From: Clostridioides difficile_A
GTDB taxonomy: Bacteria; Bacillota; Clostridia; Peptostreptococcales; Peptostreptococcaceae
Assembly (NCBI GenBank): GCA_945909635.1
Contig: OX246690.1
Location: forward strand, 1,674,001-1,738,000
DNA: 64,000 nucleotides
Reading direction: 5' to 3'
Under the pieces are notes generated by a model, which ran no database searches, was not told the DNA's origin, and worked only from the letters and a program-made list of their open reading frames with translations. Shown piece after piece: positions 25,165 through 34,735 of the stretch; position 1 is the stretch's first letter; each line of letters starts with the position of its first letter. Both the position numbers and the translations under genes were made by a program.

Positions 25165-26841
25165 ATGGTGCAGATAGTAATAGTGTTAGCGATTTTTATG
25201 ATTTTAGTAATACCTATGGGCAAGTATTTATACCATATAGCTACTAATCAAAAAACATTTGGAGATAGACTATTTGATAAAGTAGACAATTGTATATATA
25301 AGGTATGTAGTATAGATAAGAAAAAAGAAATGAACTGGAAACAGTATGCCTTAGCTTTAGTATTTACAAATGCAGCTATGGTATTTATAGGATATATCAT
25401 ACTTAGAACTCAAAGTATGCACATCTTTAATCCAAGTGGAATTAAAGGTATGGAACAAGGTTTATCATTTAATACAATAATAAGTTTTATGACAAATACA
25501 AACCTTCAACATTATTCAGGTGAATCAGGTCTTTCATATTTTAGTCAGATGACAGTGATAATATACATGATGTTTACATCAGCAGCAACAGGATATTCAG
25601 CAGCTATGGCATTTGTAAGAGGTTTGGTTGGCAAAAAGAAAACATTGGGAAATTTTTATGTAGATTTAATTAGAATAACAACAAGAGTACTTTTACCAGG
25701 AGCTTTAATTGTTGGAATTATATTAGTTACACAAGGAGTACCACAAACTTTTGCTGGAACAGAAACAGTGACTACTATAGAAGGAAAGCTTCAAGATATA
25801 GCTAGAGGGCCTGTAGCAGCTCTTGAATCAATCAAACATTTAGGAACAAATGGTGGTGGATTCTTTGGTTCAAATTCATCACACCCATTTGAAAATCCAA
25901 CTATTATATCAAATATAGTGGAAATGTTGTCTATGATGATATTACCAGGAGCTTGTGTTGTTGCATTTGGGCATATGATAAAGAATAAAAAACAAGGTTG
26001 GGTTGTGTTTGGTGCAATGTCAATCATATTTTTAATAGGTCTAGTAGTTTGTTTTAAAGCAGAGAGTGCAGGAAATCCTATTTTATCACAATTAGGACTT
26101 AGTCAAAGTATGGGAAGTATGGAAGGTAAGGAAGTTAGATTTGGTATAGCACAGTCTGCATTATTTACAACAGTAACTACTTCGTTTACAACAGGTACAG
26201 TTAATAATATGCATGATACCTTAACTCCTTTAGGAGGTTTAGTACCACTTTTGAATATGATGTTAAATGTCGTGTTTGGTGGTAAAGGTGTAGGTCTTAT
26301 GAATATGTTGATGTACGCTATAATAGCAGTATTTTTATGTGGATTGATGGTAGGAAGAACTCCAGAATTTTTGACTAAGAAAATAGAAGGAAAAGAAATG
26401 AAGCTTATTGCTTTACTTATTATACTACATCCACTTTTGATACTTATGTTTTCTGGTCTTTCAGTTGCAGTACCAGCAGGGCTTGAAGGAATTTCAAATC
26501 CTGGATTCCATGGATTATCACAAGTATTATATGAATTTGCATCTTCAGCAGCTAATAATGGTTCAGGATTTGAAGGTCTAGGAGATAATACTATGTTTTG
26601 GAATATAACAACAGGCATAGTTATGTTCTTTGGAAGATATGTATCTATTATAATACTACTTGCGATATCAAGTTTATTGGCATCTAAAAAAGCTGTAAGT
26701 GAAAGTATAGGAACACTTAGAACAGATAATTTCACATTTACAATAATTTTAGTACTGGTTGTTTTAATTGTTGGTGCTTTAACATTTTTCCCAGCCTTAG
26801 CGCTTGGACCTATTTCAGAGCATCTAGTGTTATGGCACTAA
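25165..26841 (+). CDS. kdpA: Potassium-transporting ATPase subunit A
   Basis: This 558-residue, ten-segment membrane protein forms the K+ channel-like part of the high-affinity Kdp pump. Selectivity-filter regions are visible: SFMTNTNLQHYSGE, HLGTNGGGFFGSNSSHPFENP, SFTTGTVNNMHDTL and FASSAANNGSGFEGL, each bearing the conserved Gly-containing loop. I start at the ATG behind GGGGGGAA, 18 bases inside the longest frame. It sits between kdpF and kdpB in the usual order. The pump is made under K+ limitation; the sensor kinase KdpD is not in this window. Confidence 0.97.
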   Translation: MVQIVIVLAIFMILVIPMGKYLYHIATNQKTFGDRLFDKVDNCIYKVCSIDKKKEMNWKQYALALVFTNAAMVFIGYIILRTQSMHIFNPSGIKGMEQGLSFNTIISFMTNTNLQHYSGESGLSYFSQMTVIIYMMFTSAATGYSAAMAFVRGLVGKKKTLGNFYVDLIRITTRVLLPGALIVGIILVTQGVPQTFAGTETVTTIEGKLQDIARGPVAALESIKHLGTNGGGFFGSNSSHPFENPTIISNIVEMLSMMILPGACVVAFGHMIKNKKQGWVVFGAMSIIFLIGLVVCFKAESAGNPILSQLGLSQSMGSMEGKEVRFGIAQSALFTTVTTSFTTGTVNNMHDTLTPLGGLVPLLNMMLNVVFGGKGVGLMNMLMYAIIAVFLCGLMVGRTPEFLTKKIEGKEMKLIALLIILHPLLILMFSGLSVAVPAGLEGISNPGFHGLSQVLYEFASSAANNGSGFEGLGDNTMFWNITTGIVMFFGRYVSIIILLAISSLLASKKAVSESIGTLRTDNFTFTIILVLVVLIVGALTFFPALALGPISEHLVLWH

Positions 26842-26865
26842 AAAATTGGGAGGGAGTAAAGTTTT

Positions 26866-28923
26866 ATGGAAACTAAAAAAACAAAGTTTATTACAAAAGA
26901 TATATTCAAAACTTCCATTATAGAAGCTTTTAAAAAGTTAAATCCTAAATATATGATGAAAAATCCAGTTATGTTTGTTGTAGAGATTGGATTTATAGTA
27001 ACATTGATACTTACAATAATACCTAGCTTGTTTGGTGATGAAGGTAATAATTTAAGAGCATATAATGGGATTGTGACAATAATATTATTTATAACAGTTC
27101 TTTTTGCGAATTTTGCTGAAGCTGTAGCTGAAGGTAGAGGAAAAGCCCAAGCAGATACATTGAAGAAAACTAGAAAAGACACAGTAGCAAGGGTTTTCGA
27201 TAAGCTAGGAAATGAAAAAATGATAAGTGCAAGTGAATTAAAACTTGGCGATATTGTTTTGGTAAATGCAGGAGAAGTTATTCCAAATGATGGAGAAGTT
27301 ATAGAAGGAATAGCTTCTGTGGATGAATCAGCAATAACTGGAGAATCCGCACCTGTTATGAGGGAATCTGGTGGAGATTTTGCTTCTGTTACAGGAGGTA
27401 CTACAGTTGTAAGTGACTGGTTAAAAATAAAAATAACAACAAAACCAGGAGAATCGTTCTTAGATAAAATGATAGCTCTTGTGGAAGGTGCTTCAAGACA
27501 AAAAACACCAAATGAGATTGCCTTAAATACCTTGTTAGTAGGGTTAACACTTATATTTATGGTTGTTTTAATCTCTCTTTATCCAATGGCAAATTATGCA
27601 GGTGTAAAGATTCCAATTTCTACTATGGTAGCACTTTTGGTTTGCTTAATACCAACTACTATAGGAGGCCTATTGTCAGCCATTGGTATTGCAGGTATGG
27701 ATAGAGTAACTAGATTCAATGTAATTGCAATGTCAGGAAAAGCAGTAGAAGCTTGTGGTGATGTTGATACTATGATTTTAGATAAGACAGGTACCATTAC
27801 TTATGGAAATAGACTTGCGTCAGAATTTATAGCAGTTGGAAATGCAGATTCAAAAGATTTAATAAATTATTCTGTTATGTGTTCATTAAAAGATGATACA
27901 CCAGAAGGAAAGTCTATAGTTGATTTAGGTGTGAAATTAGGTTCAACAGGTAAAACAAAAGAGGCAGCTGAAGCTGAATTCATAGAGTTTTCTGCACAGA
28001 CTAGAATGAGTGGAATTAATTTAGCTGATGGTAGAGCTATAAGAAAAGGTGCTTATGATAGTATAATAAAACGAGTAAAAGAATCTGGTGGGGTAGTACC
28101 AGAAGATTTAGAAGAAAATGTAAACAGAGTGGCTAAATTAGGAGGAACACCTTTAGTAGTGTGTGTGGATAATGAGATATATGGGATTATCTACTTAAAG
28201 GATACTGTAAAATCAGGGCTTGTAGAAAGGTTTGCTAGACTTCGTGAGATAGGAATAAAGACAATAATGTGCACAGGGGATAATCCCTTGACAGCAGCTA
28301 CAATTGCAAGAGAAGCTGGAGTAGATGGATTTATTGCAGAATGTAAACCAGAAGATAAAATAGATGCTATAAAGAAAGAACAATTAGAAGGTAAAATAGT
28401 AGCTATGACAGGTGATGGAACAAATGATGCTCCTGCACTTGCTCAGGCTGATGTAGGTCTTGCTATGAACAGTGGTACAACATCTGCAAAAGAAGCAGCA
28501 AATATGGTAGATTTAGATTCAGACCCAACTAAGATATTAGAAGTTGTTGAAATAGGAAAACAACTTTTGATAACTCGTGGAGCTTTGACAACTTTTAGTA
28601 TAGCAAATGATGTTGCAAAATATTTTGCAATTATACCAGCTATATTTACTCTTGCGATACCTCAGATGGAGATATTAAATATAATGAAACTTTCTACATC
28701 ATTTAGTGCGATATTATCAGCTTTAATATTTAATGCTATAATAATCCCTTGTTTAATACCTCTTGCAATGAAAGGTGTAAAATATAGACCTATGAAGTCA
28801 CAAGCTATGTTAATGAGAAACATGATTATATTTGGTCTTGGTGGGGTTATAGTACCATTTTTAGGAATAAAATTAATTGATTTATTAATTACACCTTTAG
28901 TAATGGTTCTTAATTTAGGTTAA
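26866..28923 (+). CDS. kdpB: Potassium-transporting ATPase subunit B
   Basis: This 685-residue P-type ATPase is the catalytic subunit of Kdp. The phosphorylation motif DKTGTIT has its aspartate at residue 306. The actuator TGESAPV, the hinge TGDGTNDAPALAQADVG and the membrane motif LIPTTIGGLLSAIG are all intact. Length is normal. It starts behind GGGAGG 24 bases after kdpA and is followed 18 bases on by kdpC. Confidence 0.98.
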   Translation: METKKTKFITKDIFKTSIIEAFKKLNPKYMMKNPVMFVVEIGFIVTLILTIIPSLFGDEGNNLRAYNGIVTIILFITVLFANFAEAVAEGRGKAQADTLKKTRKDTVARVFDKLGNEKMISASELKLGDIVLVNAGEVIPNDGEVIEGIASVDESAITGESAPVMRESGGDFASVTGGTTVVSDWLKIKITTKPGESFLDKMIALVEGASRQKTPNEIALNTLLVGLTLIFMVVLISLYPMANYAGVKIPISTMVALLVCLIPTTIGGLLSAIGIAGMDRVTRFNVIAMSGKAVEACGDVDTMILDKTGTITYGNRLASEFIAVGNADSKDLINYSVMCSLKDDTPEGKSIVDLGVKLGSTGKTKEAAEAEFIEFSAQTRMSGINLADGRAIRKGAYDSIIKRVKESGGVVPEDLEENVNRVAKLGGTPLVVCVDNEIYGIIYLKDTVKSGLVERFARLREIGIKTIMCTGDNPLTAATIAREAGVDGFIAECKPEDKIDAIKKEQLEGKIVAMTGDGTNDAPALAQADVGLAMNSGTTSAKEAANMVDLDSDPTKILEVVEIGKQLLITRGALTTFSIANDVAKYFAIIPAIFTLAIPQMEILNIMKLSTSFSAILSALIFNAIIIPCLIPLAMKGVKYRPMKSQAMLMRNMIIFGLGGVIVPFLGIKLIDLLITPLVMVLNLG

Positions 28924-28941
28924 TAAATGGAGGATATAAAA

Positions 28942-29568
28942 ATGAAAACATTAAAACCAGCATTGCTTGTAAGTCTTGTATTGTTAGTTGTTTGTGGACT
29001 TGTATATCCACTTGCTTTAACAGGTGTAAGTCAAGTTGCATTTAGAGATAAAGCTAATGGAAGTATGATAGAAGTAAATGGTGTAAAAGTAGGTTCAGAA
29101 CTTATTGGTCAAAACTTTACAGATGCAAGGTTCTTTAAGGGAAGAGTATCATCAATAAACTATAATACTTATACAAAAGAAGATTTAATACCAGATAAAG
29201 ATGGAAATACATCTTATGGAGGTGTTTCATCAGGTTCTTTTAACTATGGAGCAACAAATCCAGAACTTCATGATAGAGTACAAAAAGATATAGAAAAATT
29301 TTTAAAGGATAATCCAACTATTAAAAAAGAGGATATACCAACAGACTTGCTTACAGCATCAGGTTCAGGACTTGACCCTAATGTAAGTCCAGCTTCTGCA
29401 AAAGTTCAGATACCTGCTGTAGCAAAAGCATCAGGAATATCAGAGAGTAAATTGCAAAAAATTGTAGATGATAATACTTCTAAAAAACTTTTTGGAGTAT
29501 TAGGTGAAGATAGGGTAAATGTGTTAAAGGTTAATGTAGAGATTGCAAAGATATTAGGTCTTATATAG
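28942..29568 (+). CDS. kdpC: Potassium-transporting ATPase subunit C
   Basis: This 208-residue protein has one N-terminal membrane helix (ALLVSLVLLVVCGLVYPLALTGV) and an extracytoplasmic domain with the KdpC marks LIGQNFTDARFFKGRVS, ASGSGLDPNVSPASAKVQIPAVAKASG and LGEDRVNVLKVNVEIAKI. It helps assemble KdpA and KdpB and affects K+ affinity. I start at the ATG behind GGAGG, 15 bases inside the longest frame. It is the last gene of the operon; no kdpD or kdpE follows. Confidence 0.97.
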   Translation: MKTLKPALLVSLVLLVVCGLVYPLALTGVSQVAFRDKANGSMIEVNGVKVGSELIGQNFTDARFFKGRVSSINYNTYTKEDLIPDKDGNTSYGGVSSGSFNYGATNPELHDRVQKDIEKFLKDNPTIKKEDIPTDLLTASGSGLDPNVSPASAKVQIPAVAKASGISESKLQKIVDDNTSKKLFGVLGEDRVNVLKVNVEIAKILGLI

Positions 29569-29633
29569 TATTTTGTAGAGGTTCTATAGCAAAGTACTGC
29601 GTATGGCTTAGTTTAAAGCTTTATATTTAAAAG

Positions 29634-29664
29634 GTGAAAATCGATAATGATTTTCACTTTTTTT
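29634..29664 (+). terminator. Terminator of the kdp operon
   Basis: GTGAAAATC (29634-29642) and GATTTTCAC (29649-29657) form a hairpin with a 6-nt loop, followed by seven Ts. Confidence 0.9.
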
Positions 29665-29723
29665 GTTTGAACATTACTAATATTTGGAATAAAACGATTG
29701 TAAGTATAAAATCCAAAAAAAGG

Positions 29724-29777
29724 TTGCATTATCAAAATGATAATACTATAATATATTTATCGTTATCAATTTGATAA
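29724..29777 (+). promoter_or_regulatory. cysK promoter with two TTATCA...TGATAA palindromes
   Basis: TTGCAT (29724-29729) and TATAAT (29747-29752) are 17 bases apart. The palindrome ATTATCAAAATGATAAT (29728-29744) fills the spacer, and a second one, TTATCAATTTGATAA (29763-29777), lies just downstream of the start point. Their centres are 34 bases apart, about three helical turns, which suits a repressor that binds both. The repressor is unknown; the half-site resembles an inverted Fur-type hexamer but in the wrong orientation. Confidence 0.6.
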
Positions 29778-29805
29778 TAGATTTAGACATATAGGAGGAA
29801 GTACT

Positions 29806-30714
29806 ATGTTATATAATAACGCATTAGAGTTGATAGGAAACACACCTGTAGTAAGGTTGAACAATTTAGGATGTACTAACGGGTGTTCTAACATATATGT
29901 AAAATTAGAAAAAGTAAATCCAGCAGGAAGTATAAAAGATAGAGCAGTGTATGAAATGCTAGAAGGATTAGAGAAAAGAGGAGAATTAAAAAAAGGAGAT
30001 GTATTAGTAGAAGCAACTAGTGGAAATACTGGTATTGCATTATCTATGATAGGAAAATTAAAAGGATATGAAGTAGTAATAGTAATGCCTGAGACTATGA
30101 GTGTTGAGAGACGAGATTTGATGAAGGCTTATGGAGCAAACTTGGTACTTACAGATGGAAAAGCTGGTATGGCAGGTTCCATAGAAAAAGCAAATGAGCT
30201 TTTAAGAGAAAATCCAAACTATAAGAGTTTAAAGCAATTTGAAAATAAAGATAATCCAAACGCACATTATAAAACAACAGCAGTTGAAATTATGAATGAT
30301 GTTAAAGATTTAGATATATTTGTATGTGGAGTTGGAACTGGGGGCACTTTAATAGGAACTGCGAGATATTTAAAGGAGCAAAATCCAAATATAAAAATAA
30401 TCGCGCTTGAACCAAAAAAATCTCCAGCTATATCAGAAAACAAAACTGGACCTCATAAAATACAAGGAATAGGAGCTAATTTTGTTCCTGAAAATTATGA
30501 TTCCAGTGTAGTTGATGAAATAATATTAGTAGATGATGAAGATGCATTTGACACAGTCAAATTACTTGCAGCAAAAGAGGGAATTCTGGTAGGTATATCT
30601 TCTGGAGCTAATATATTTGGTGCTATGGAAATGGCGAAAAAATATCCAGATAAAAAGATAGTAACAGTAGCTCCAGATGGAGTAGATAAGTATATGTCCA
30701 TGGGACTATTTTAA
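29806..30714 (+). CDS. cysK: Cysteine synthase (O-acetylserine sulfhydrylase)
   Basis: This 302-residue PLP enzyme joins O-acetylserine and sulfide to make cysteine. The PLP lysine is in NPAGSIKDRAVYEM, the substrate loop is EATSGNTGIALSMIGK, the phosphate-binding loop is GVGTGGTLIGTARYL, and the C-terminus has GILVGISSGANI. It forms a pair with cysE 26 bases downstream, whose product supplies O-acetylserine. The double-palindrome promoter suggests repression, presumably by a sulfur- or iron-linked regulator. Confidence 0.95.
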   Translation: MLYNNALELIGNTPVVRLNNLGCTNGCSNIYVKLEKVNPAGSIKDRAVYEMLEGLEKRGELKKGDVLVEATSGNTGIALSMIGKLKGYEVVIVMPETMSVERRDLMKAYGANLVLTDGKAGMAGSIEKANELLRENPNYKSLKQFENKDNPNAHYKTTAVEIMNDVKDLDIFVCGVGTGGTLIGTARYLKEQNPNIKIIALEPKKSPAISENKTGPHKIQGIGANFVPENYDSSVVDEIILVDDEDAFDTVKLLAAKEGILVGISSGANIFGAMEMAKKYPDKKIVTVAPDGVDKYMSMGLF

Positions 30715-30740
30715 AAATTTTATTTTAGGGAGTGAATACT

Positions 30741-31331
30741 TTGTTTAAGAAAATAAATAAAGATATTGAATATATAATGAAAAATGACCCAGCAGCTAGA
30801 TCTAAAGTAGAAGTCTTTTTACTTTATCCATCAGTACATGCAATGATAATGCATAGGATGGCTCATGCTCTTTATAAGAAAAAGATGCTTTTTACAGCAA
30901 GATTAATATCTCAGATATCCAGATTTATGACTGGTATAGAAATACATCCTGGAGCTAAAATGGGAGAAGGTATATTAATAGACCATGGAATGGGTGTTGT
31001 AATTGGAGAAACAGCAGAAGTAGGTAACAGAGTAACAATATATCAAGGAGCTACTTTAGGAGGCACAGGAAAAGATACTGGAAAGAGACATCCAACTGTT
31101 GGTGATGATGTATTGATTGGAGCTGGAACAAAAATACTAGGACCTTTAAATGTTGGTTCTAATTCAAAAATTGGCGCAAATTCAGTTGTTGTCAAGGATG
31201 TACCTAATGGAGCAACCGTTGTTGGAATACCTGCAAAAATAGTAAAAATAAGAAATTTAGAACCTGTAAAAAAGAATAAAAAAGAAGTGTCCTATGAGTA
31301 TGATGAGTTAGATAATGTGTATTATATATAG
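30741..31331 (+). CDS. cysE: Serine O-acetyltransferase
   Basis: This 196-residue left-handed beta-helix acetyltransferase makes O-acetylserine from serine and acetyl-CoA. The SATase N-terminal helical part (FLLYPSVHAMIMHRMAHALY) is short, as in Firmicutes. The hexapeptide-repeat part has IEIHPGAKMGEGILIDHGMGVVIGETA, with the catalytic His, then GNRVTIYQGATLGGTGKD and the GANSVVVKDVPNGATVVGIPAKI cap. I start at TTG because AGGGAG lies 8 bases upstream of it, whereas an in-frame GTG sits on top of that ribosome site. It is co-transcribed with cysK. Confidence 0.95.
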   Translation: MFKKINKDIEYIMKNDPAARSKVEVFLLYPSVHAMIMHRMAHALYKKKMLFTARLISQISRFMTGIEIHPGAKMGEGILIDHGMGVVIGETAEVGNRVTIYQGATLGGTGKDTGKRHPTVGDDVLIGAGTKILGPLNVGSNSKIGANSVVVKDVPNGATVVGIPAKIVKIRNLEPVKKNKKEVSYEYDELDNVYYI

Positions 31332-31490
31332 ATTTGATATGACTATAAAATAAATTTTATGAAAATTATTTTAAAAGGTATTTTTTTCAAATCTGAGGAC
31401 ATAATAAAAAAGAACTAAATGTTAAAGTTTTGGTTCATAAATCTTTGACAAATAAGATTTTAAATTTGTAGCGTTTAGGAGGATTTTATT

Positions 31491-31679
31491 ATGAAAGCAG
31501 ATGTTAATCAAGATACTTGTATAGGTTGTGGATTATGTCCATCAATATGTCCAGAAGTATTTGATATGAATGATGATGGTAAATCACATGTTATAGTTGA
31601 TGAAATACCAAGTGATGCTGAAGAATCAGCAAAAGAAGCTAGAGAAAGCTGTCCAGTTGATGCAATAGATGTGCATTAA
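31491..31679 (+). CDS. 4Fe-4S ferredoxin, single-cluster type
   Basis: This 62-residue protein has one CIGCGLCPSIC motif (residues 11-21) and a distant second cysteine set ESCPVDAI near the end, which together ligate a single [4Fe-4S] cluster in the Thermotoga/Bacillus style of ferredoxin. The acidic surface residues are typical of an electron carrier. It is a single gene with AGGAGG before it and a shared bidirectional terminator after it. Its redox partner is unknown. Confidence 0.93.
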   Translation: MKADVNQDTCIGCGLCPSICPEVFDMNDDGKSHVIVDEIPSDAEESAKEARESCPVDAIDVH

Positions 31680-31686
31680 TAAAATA

Positions 31687-31730
31687 AATGCCTATAAAAA
31701 TTGAATTTTCGATTTTTATAGGCATTTTTC
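31687..31730. terminator. Bidirectional terminator between ferredoxin and map
   Basis: ATGCCTATAAAAAT and ATTTTTATAGGCAT pair perfectly; T-rich flanks on both strands let it end both convergent genes. Confidence 0.9.
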
Positions 31731-31732
31731 TT

Positions 31733-32602
31733 TTATTGGGTTAAAATTTCAAATCCTGTTTCTGTAATTAAAACCATACATTCCCATTGAGCAGATAATT
31801 TACTATCTTCTGTATAGATAGTCCAATTATTTTCTTCATCAACAAAAATTTCATGAGTACCCTCATTTACCATTGGCTCTATTGTAAATATCATTCCAGG
31901 AACTAATAACATTTCAGTTCCTTTTTTAGATACATAACTTACAAATGGGTCTTCATGGAAGCTTAATCCAACTCCATGGCCACCAATTTCTCTGACAACA
32001 GAGTATCCATTTTCTTGAGCATAGGAGTTAATAGCATCACCTATATCACCCAAGAATCCCCAGGGTTTAGTAGCCTCAAGACCTTTTTGAACACATTCTT
32101 TAGTGACCTCTACTAATTTTCTTGCATTTTCTTTAACATTTCCTATCATAAACATTCTTGAAGCATCTGAGTAGTATCCATTAAAAATAGTAGAAACATC
32201 TACATTGATAATATCTCCATCTTTTAAAATAATATCTTTACTAGGAATACCATGACAAACTTCATTGTTTATAGATGTACATACACTCTTAGGAAATCCA
32301 TTATAGTCTAAAGGAGCAGGAATAGCTCCATTTTGTAGTGTAAAGTCATGGACTAATTTATTTATATCTTCTGTAGACATTCCAATTTCAATTTTATCTG
32401 AAATATAATCTAAAATTTTTGTATTTATTACTGCACTTTTTTTTATTTCTTCAATTTGCGTTGGATTTTTTATAATGTCATGGGTTGGCACAATATGACC
32501 TAACCTTGCAAATGAATCTATTTTATTATCCATATCCATATGGCATTTTTTATATTTTTTAGTACTTCCACACCAACAACTATCATTTCTATTCAACTTC
32601 AT
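31733..32602 (-). CDS. map: Methionine aminopeptidase with N-terminal SEC-C zinc motif
   Basis: This 289-residue type I methionine aminopeptidase removes the initiator methionine. The metal ligands are in NVDVSTIFNGYYSDASRMF, IGGHGVGLSFHEDP and MIFTIEPM, and the last glutamate is in QWECMVLIT. Unusually for map but common in clostridia, the first 25 residues form a SEC-C motif (NDSCWCGSTKKYKKCH), which binds zinc and may dock the enzyme to the ribosome. GGATGAAG-type ribosome site before ATG. It is a single gene read away from the protease gene, with its terminator at 31687-31730. Confidence 0.95.
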   Translation of the reverse strand: MKLNRNDSCWCGSTKKYKKCHMDMDNKIDSFARLGHIVPTHDIIKNPTQIEEIKKSAVINTKILDYISDKIEIGMSTEDINKLVHDFTLQNGAIPAPLDYNGFPKSVCTSINNEVCHGIPSKDIILKDGDIINVDVSTIFNGYYSDASRMFMIGNVKENARKLVEVTKECVQKGLEATKPWGFLGDIGDAINSYAQENGYSVVREIGGHGVGLSFHEDPFVSYVSKKGTEMLLVPGMIFTIEPMVNEGTHEIFVDEENNWTIYTEDSKLSAQWECMVLITETGFEILTQ

Positions 32603-32799
32603 AGCTCTTCATCCTTTTTCTATTATTTATTTAAATTATGGGTCACATAAACTATTTTAAAACATAGCCACCATAAATATTATAACATAAATAATAAAAA
32701 TCTTTTAATGATAGCACTTTATTAAAAATATAAATTGTATCATTGTGTCATTATTGATAAAGAGAATATAGTTAAATGTATTATTGGAAGTTAGAGTAT

Positions 32800-34044
32800 T
32801 TAATATTCTAATTCAAGCTGTTCAAGAAAATCATATGTTAAAGGACAATTTTCTTTTAAAGTATTTCTTGAAACATCATCGAGATAGTAGTGTACAAATG
32901 ATTCTGCAAAAAATTCTTCTATAAACTTACTAATGTAGGCATGTGCAACTTGTTTTGGGTCGTAAAGTTTATATCTTTCTTGAGCAAATATTTCCATAAA
33001 TTCCTCTGAACTCGATTTTTTGTTTAAAACATTTTTATCTATAGCATGTGCAGTCTCATGTAGTTCTAAATTTTTAGCTGAATGTACATTTGCATAACTA
33101 GGATTACTGTAGCCTATTTTAACTACTATAGAATTGTTTCTATATATACCAGGAACATCTTTCCAAGTTTTACCTGATTTTACCCAGCATGGTGGTAATT
33201 GATGCTTTAAATCTTTAAATTCTGGCTCATCAGTTAAGTTTGAATTTATCAATTTTATTTTTATATCCTTTTCTTTAAGTGTTTGCAAATACTTAATATT
33301 TATATTTGCAAGCCTATTTTTTATATTTTCGACTTCATCTTTATCATAGTCTAAATCGTTTGGAAGTATAAGCATTTGTTCAATTATGCCTAGGTTATTT
33401 TCTTTTATATCTTCATCTTTTTCACCAAATTCAGATTGAAGAGTATCATTTTCATATATAGTTATGTTTGTACTGTTTTCCATAGTATAAGAGTGGATAT
33501 TTTCTAAATCTAAAATATTCATTTGATGTAAAATATTTTTTGTTTCACCACTCCAAAATACTAAAGAAAGTGAATTAAAGTCAATCAAAGGATTTTCTTT
33601 TAGTTTTGTCTCAGTACTTATATCAACATCAAATACATATTCAATACAGTCTTCTACACTAAGAACATCTGTATTCTTTTTAATGTATAAATATGCTTGT
33701 TTTAATTCTATATAAATGTCATCTAAAGATTCGTCATAAAATTCTGATAAATTTTTGCTGAAGAGTTCTTCACTTAAAAGTTCATTTTTATCAGTTATAC
33801 TTTCGATTAAAGTGTTAATTTCTTTTATCATATCAGAGATACTTATTTTTCTATTTGCTTTTTCATTAGATACATTGCATGGCGCAAGAGCAATGCAATA
33901 AAAATCTTTTTCTTTTTTGTAAAAGGCTTTAAGTGATTTTGACAAAAGTGTAAAATCCACACCTATCTGTAGATTAACTTTAATTAATTCCTTTTGAGTT
34001 AATTTAGTATTATTGCTTTTAGCTATAATTAAATTGTTTTCCAT
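32800..34044 (-). CDS. Anthrax-lethal-factor-like (ATLF) metalloprotease domain protein
   Basis: This 414-residue protein has no signal peptide. Its last 130 residues carry a gluzincin zinc site: ELHETAHAID (HExxH) near residue 330 and, about 60 residues on, IEEFFAESFVHYY with the third zinc ligand Glu and the Tyr typical of lethal factor and Pro-Pro endopeptidases. The first 280 residues are acidic, mostly helical and of unknown fold. C. difficile PPEP-1 (Zmp1) has the same domain but is secreted and about half this length. I start at the second ATG because AAGGGGG is 8 bases upstream of it. The substrate is unknown. Confidence 0.75.
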   Translation of the reverse strand: MENNLIIAKSNNTKLTQKELIKVNLQIGVDFTLLSKSLKAFYKKEKDFYCIALAPCNVSNEKANRKISISDMIKEINTLIESITDKNELLSEELFSKNLSEFYDESLDDIYIELKQAYLYIKKNTDVLSVEDCIEYVFDVDISTETKLKENPLIDFNSLSLVFWSGETKNILHQMNILDLENIHSYTMENSTNITIYENDTLQSEFGEKDEDIKENNLGIIEQMLILPNDLDYDKDEVENIKNRLANINIKYLQTLKEKDIKIKLINSNLTDEPEFKDLKHQLPPCWVKSGKTWKDVPGIYRNNSIVVKIGYSNPSYANVHSAKNLELHETAHAIDKNVLNKKSSSEEFMEIFAQERYKLYDPKQVAHAYISKFIEEFFAESFVHYYLDDVSRNTLKENCPLTYDFLEQLELEY

Positions 34045-34337
34045 AATCATTGCCCCCTTTTTATTAGGGTATCATAATTTTTTTATATGTGTCAATTTAT
34101 TTTTTTGAAAATTATAATTTTTTTGAAAATTTTATTTTTTATAATTTGTGAATTTTTTGTTACAAAAATAAATACGTTATTATTATGTCAAAATTTAGCG
34201 TTAGACTTATATAGAATAGATTTTATACACATGTATTAGATAAAATTAGTCCTAAGAAGATTGCATATGCAAAATACATGCCATTTCATCAATTTTATAA
34301 TATAATGTTTATATATTTAATAAGGATGTGATTTGAA

Positions 34338-34649
34338 ATGTATTTTACATATATTATAAGATGTAAAGATGACTCTCTATATACTGGATATACCAGTAAT
34401 ATAATCAGAAGAATGAATGAACATAAGTCGGGAATTAATTCAAAATATACAAGAGCAAAAGGATTTAAAAAACTAGAAGTTTATTTTGTAACCAACACGA
34501 AAAGTAATGCAATGAAATTGGAATGTTATATAAAGAAATTAACTAGAAATAAAAAATTATATATAATAAAAAATCCAGAAACGTTTATAGATTCAATTAA
34601 TAATAAAGATGCTTATCTTGTTGGAAAAGAAATAGAACAATTAATGTAA
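34338..34649 (+). CDS. GIY-YIG-domain protein (UPF0213/YhbQ type)
   Basis: This 103-residue protein opens with MYFTYIIRCKDDSLYTGYT, a GIY-YIG nuclease core with the Tyr-x-x-Tyr and the catalytic Arg in NIIRRMNEHKSG, and has the ARGFKKLEVYFVTN-like strand and a conserved Glu. The UPF0213 group is small, single-domain and widespread; its role is thought to be in DNA or RNA processing but is not settled. It is a single gene with AAGGATG before the start. Confidence 0.9.
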   Translation: MYFTYIIRCKDDSLYTGYTSNIIRRMNEHKSGINSKYTRAKGFKKLEVYFVTNTKSNAMKLECYIKKLTRNKKLYIIKNPETFIDSINNKDAYLVGKEIEQLM

Positions 34650-34686
34650 ACATTAATATTATAATAAGTGTATATTATGTAAAAAC

Positions 34687-34714
34687 TTGACAATAAATAC
34701 TATTGTACTATAAT
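34687..34714 (+). promoter_or_regulatory. Promoter of the thi operon
   Basis: TTGACA (34687-34692) and TATAAT (34709-34714), 16 bases apart, lie just before the TPP riboswitch. Confidence 0.75.
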
Positions 34715-34735
34715 GAAGTTATAAATATAATAAAT

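Noticed and set aside
26103..26735. 210-codon open frame on the minus strand inside kdpA
   Set aside because: It is the shadow of a well-conserved gene in an AT-rich genome, has no ribosome site and a Pro/Ile/Thr-rich composition typical of antisense frames.
34061..34180. TTTTTTGAAAATTATAAT-type direct repeat before the GIY-YIG gene
   Set aside because: Low-complexity A/T tract with two loose copies only; not enough to call a repeat or CRISPR.
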